Source: Chryseobacterium sp.
Lineage (GTDB): Bacteria; Bacteroidota; Bacteroidia; Flavobacteriales; Weeksellaceae
DNA length: 9,211 nucleotides
Assembly (NCBI GenBank): GCA_030146295.1
Contig: JASLCD010000458.1
Span: 1 to 9,211 of the forward strand
Reading direction: 5' to 3'
Below, in pieces: positions 6,996 to 9,211 of this stretch (within the stretch, counting starts at the first letter, position 1; each line of letters begins with the position of its first letter). Made by a program: the position numbers and the translations under genes. The notes beneath the pieces are model-generated. The model ran no database searches, was not told where the DNA came from, and saw only the letters and a program-made list of their open reading frames with translations.

Positions 6996-9025
6996 AAGGT
7001 GAGGTTTAGAATAAGTTTGAAGTTTCTTCCCGGCATCGGATAATTGATCACTACATCATAGTACTGGTTGAATATATTATTCATTTCAAGGCTTACTTTA
7101 AACTGATGATCCGCCCAGTTGAATTTTTTCTGTACAGACAGATCATGGGTATACCAGGGCTGTACATAATTGTATTGAATATTGTCTTGGTTCACATCAT
7201 AGCGCTTTCCTACATACATTGCACTGTAGTTGAAACTCCAGTCTTTATAATCAGCCATCAAAGTAAACGAACCGCTATGCCATGGTGTGTAAGGAATTTG
7301 ATTTCGATAGAATGTATCTTCCGGGTCTGTCATATCTCTTGCACTTTGATAGGTGTAAGAAAGCAGTGGTCTTAGCTTTACCTTTCCTACCTGCATCTCT
7401 GCCTGAACGTTCACATCCGCCCCGATGATCTCAACCAGTCCAAGATTCATCATCAGCCAGCGGAACATACTTCCGTTAGGAGCTGCCACAATTTTATCCT
7501 GTACTTTGTTGTAGTAACCGTCTACCTTAGCATAAAAAGATGTAAAAAATCGGTTCTTATAATTTTTCTGGTATGTAAATCCGATATCATACTGATTGGT
7601 AAATTCCGGTTTCAGATATGTGTTTCCGATATTGGTATAATAGAGGTCATTGAAAGTAGGCAGTCGGAAAATTCTTTTATAGAAAGCTCTGAGGGTAAGT
7701 TCGGGAATTTTTTCAGGCTGGTAGCTCATAAATACAGCAGGTGTCCATTCTCTGCTGTCTCCGGGTCTTTTATTTTTTCTTACTTCTTCAAAGGTAAATG
7801 TCCCCAAAAGACTTCCCAGAATTTTAAGTCTGTTCCATTGGTAGGTTGTTGCCAAAGCGACTAATGTTGTATAGCGCGTCGGGTAAGAAAAATTATCAAG
7901 GTTGGCATCCAGATTATTGTACTGAAAATCTCCGCTCAGACTTACATCCCAATTGGGTGTGATTGAATATATATTGGATGAAGAAAGATACACCTCTCTT
8001 TGAATGTAGACATTATCCGTATACATAATAGACTGCGAACGGACGGTATCCATAAAATGGGTGTAATCGTAAGCCAATTTTGCTTTCAGCTGTGTTTCAA
8101 ATTTTGGGAACAGCTTTTTTCTCAGATTGGCCTGTATAAAATAATTTTCATCGGAAAGTCTTGCTCCTCTCCCTCCAAAACGTCCGTTTACAATAGGTGC
8201 CGGCATTCCGCGGTTTGAAATGTAACCATAACCTCTTACATTCCAGCTTCCGTTATTTAAAGTTCCATTTACAGAAGTTTCAAAACGTTTTGCCCTAATG
8301 TCAGAATCCTGTCTCTTTGCTATGGTATCATAAGCCTGTTGACCATCAGGATATTTTTTTGCATACCGAAATCTGTAAATTCCGTCACTTTGCATAAATT
8401 CTGCACTGAAGCTTGTAGAAATCCTGCCTGAAATCTTCTGTTCTAATCGGAATGACGGATTAAAAAGATCAATGGAGGCACTTTTTGCTCTTATAACAAG
8501 GTTGGTTTTCCTTGTTCCTTTAAATACAGGGGTTTTAGGCTGCAAGTAGATAGATCCTGAAGAACCGAAATCCTTTGCAGGTTGAAAAATTTCACTTTTC
8601 TGCCCGTTGTATAATGATATTTCTTCCAGATCATCCAAAGAATATCTTCCCAGATCAACGAGCCCGTTCTGTGCATTTCCCAGTTCAATTCCATCATAGA
8701 AAACCCCTACATGCTGGCTTCCCATACTTCGGATATTTATGGTTTTCAGACCACCTATTCCTCCATAATCTTTGATCTGAACACCGGAAAAATAGCGAAG
8801 AGCATCTGCAACAGAATGACTGCTCAGTCTTTCCAGCTCTTCTCCCTGTAATGTTTGCGCCGGGACGATTTCTCTAAAGTTCTTTTTATACAGACTAATC
8901 CCCTTAATGGATTCTTCTTTCAGAGTGTCAGTTTTCTTTGTTTGAGAATGTAAAAGCTGAGATGTGATCACCAATATTGTGAAAACAGCTTTATGAATTA
9001 TAGAAGTAGTTAGTTTTGCCGCCAT
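6992..9025 (-). CDS. btuB: BtuB-like TonB-dependent outer-membrane receptor for cobalamin
   Basis: This 677-residue outer-membrane transporter probably imports vitamin B12 and related cobamides, using energy from TonB-ExbB-ExbD. Residues 1-28 are a signal peptide ending LLHSQ. The plug domain spans about 53-165 with the classic pattern VADALRYFSGVQIKDYGG, INIRSMGSQHVGVFYDG, and the end of the plug near GSSGSIYLQP. The rest is a beta-barrel ending in the usual final strands (NNIFNQYYDV, YPMPGRNFKL). There is no N-terminal carboxypeptidase-like extension and no SusC signature, so it is a short BtuB-type receptor. Substrate is assigned from the riboswitch in front and the BtuG-like gene behind. 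The ATG at 9025 is chosen because it opens directly into the signal peptide. The in-frame GTG at 9082 would put translation inside the regulatory leader. The stop overlaps the next start by four bases. Confidence 0.9.
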   Translation of the reverse strand: MAAKLTTSIIHKAVFTILVITSQLLHSQTKKTDTLKEESIKGISLYKKNFREIVPAQTLQGEELERLSSHSVADALRYFSGVQIKDYGGIGGLKTINIRSMGSQHVGVFYDGIELGNAQNGLVDLGRYSLDDLEEISLYNGQKSEIFQPAKDFGSSGSIYLQPKTPVFKGTRKTNLVIRAKSASIDLFNPSFRLEQKISGRISTSFSAEFMQSDGIYRFRYAKKYPDGQQAYDTIAKRQDSDIRAKRFETSVNGTLNNGSWNVRGYGYISNRGMPAPIVNGRFGGRGARLSDENYFIQANLRKKLFPKFETQLKAKLAYDYTHFMDTVRSQSIMYTDNVYIQREVYLSSSNIYSITPNWDVSLSGDFQYNNLDANLDNFSYPTRYTTLVALATTYQWNRLKILGSLLGTFTFEEVRKNKRPGDSREWTPAVFMSYQPEKIPELTLRAFYKRIFRLPTFNDLYYTNIGNTYLKPEFTNQYDIGFTYQKNYKNRFFTSFYAKVDGYYNKVQDKIVAAPNGSMFRWLMMNLGLVEIIGADVNVQAEMQVGKVKLRPLLSYTYQSARDMTDPEDTFYRNQIPYTPWHSGSFTLMADYKDWSFNYSAMYVGKRYDVNQDNIQYNYVQPWYTHDLSVQKKFNWADHQFKVSLEMNNIFNQYYDVVINYPMPGRNFKLILNLTL

Positions 9026-9151
9026 TAGCTCATTTAGGATAATGATGACGCCAATGGATATAAGAATACAACGACAAAGCACAGCTGTAACTGTACAGAA
9101 TCATTGATGTCCTAAGCTTTATTCCACGAAAGCGTCAAACGATTATTTTCT
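9026..9151 (-). promoter_or_regulatory. Expression platform between cobalamin riboswitch and btuB, likely sequestering the start region
   Basis: This 126-base leader holds no intrinsic terminator with a T run, so control is probably at translation. A five-pair hairpin (9133-9129 with 9120-9116, eight-base loop) sits where a P13-like element would be expected. In addition, segment 9118-9100 is complementary in three blocks to segment 9046-9027, which lies directly before the ATG: 9118-9115 with 9030-9027, 9114-9110 with 9039-9035, and 9105-9100 with 9046-9041. The first block shares bases with the hairpin, so the two structures compete. Pairing is seen in the sequence; its use as a switch is inferred. 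Confidence 0.55.
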
Positions 9152-9211
9152 GGCAGGTCTTCTGACTTACTCCATTTTTGAAATCCTTCCCATTAAAAAA
9201 CAGTGGATATA
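9152..9211 (-). ncRNA. Cobalamin (B12) riboswitch aptamer, 3' part only
   Basis: Read on the minus strand, the window edge carries the conserved 3' elements of the cobalamin riboswitch in the correct order: CCACTG (9206-9201), GGGAAGG (9191-9185) and AAGTCAGAAGACCTGCC (9168-9152), the last being the B12-box core. The 5' half of the aptamer, with L5 and the promoter, lies beyond the window. In this family cobalamin binding lowers expression of the downstream uptake genes. It stands 126 bases before btuB and should govern all four genes of the operon. Confidence 0.88.

Noticed and set aside
6992..9025. SusC-type nutrient receptor with a SusD partner
   Set aside because: The receptor is much shorter than SusC proteins, lacks the N-terminal carboxypeptidase-like domain, and no neighbour looks like SusD; the cobalamin riboswitch gives a better explanation.
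9026..9082. In-frame GTG start that would lengthen btuB by 19 residues
   Set aside because: It would place coding sequence inside the riboswitch leader and put a second hydrophobic stretch before a complete signal peptide; the ATG at 9025 is the natural start.

Overview
The window looks like chromosome of a flavobacterium close to Chryseobacterium (Bacteroidota). The signs are low GC, start codons without a Shine-Dalgarno sequence, a TAnnTTTG-type -7 promoter box, type IX secretion (T9SS) C-terminal sorting domains, surface lipoproteins with acidic residues after the lipid-bearing cysteine, and a tRNA gene that does not encode CCA. The genus is inferred from these features, not from a database match.

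Left part, plus strand (1-2254): the 3' part of a tRNA-Glu(UUC) gene and its terminator, then about 350 bases without a gene, then two tandem paralogous genes (411-1184 and 1411-2199). Both encode small secreted proteins with a signal peptide, a C-L-G-C motif and a T9SS-type C-terminal domain. Each has its own -7-like box about 30 bases before the ATG and its own hairpin terminator, so they appear to be separate transcription units. Their function is unknown.

Right part, minus strand (2309-9211): one operon, read right to left, for capture and outer-membrane import of vitamin B12 (cobalamin). It starts with the 3' half of a cobalamin riboswitch, cut by the window edge. Then come a BtuB-like TonB-dependent receptor (9025-6992), a BtuG-like beta-propeller surface lipoprotein (6995-5862, ATGA overlap), a second surface lipoprotein with a calcium-loop-like motif (5847-4654), and a 752-residue T9SS-secreted protein with a second DUF5074/BtuG-like propeller (4625-2367). 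A terminator follows, facing the terminator of the plus-strand genes.

In the proposed scheme, the riboswitch lowers expression when cobalamin is plentiful, and the lipoproteins and T9SS protein catch cobamides at the cell surface and pass them to BtuB, which imports them using TonB energy. Two points deserve most attention. The leader between riboswitch and btuB contains an inverted repeat that could pair with the bases just before the start codon, which suggests translational control. The last two genes are also candidates for little-studied or new B12-capture proteins, one of them exported by T9SS rather than as a lipoprotein.
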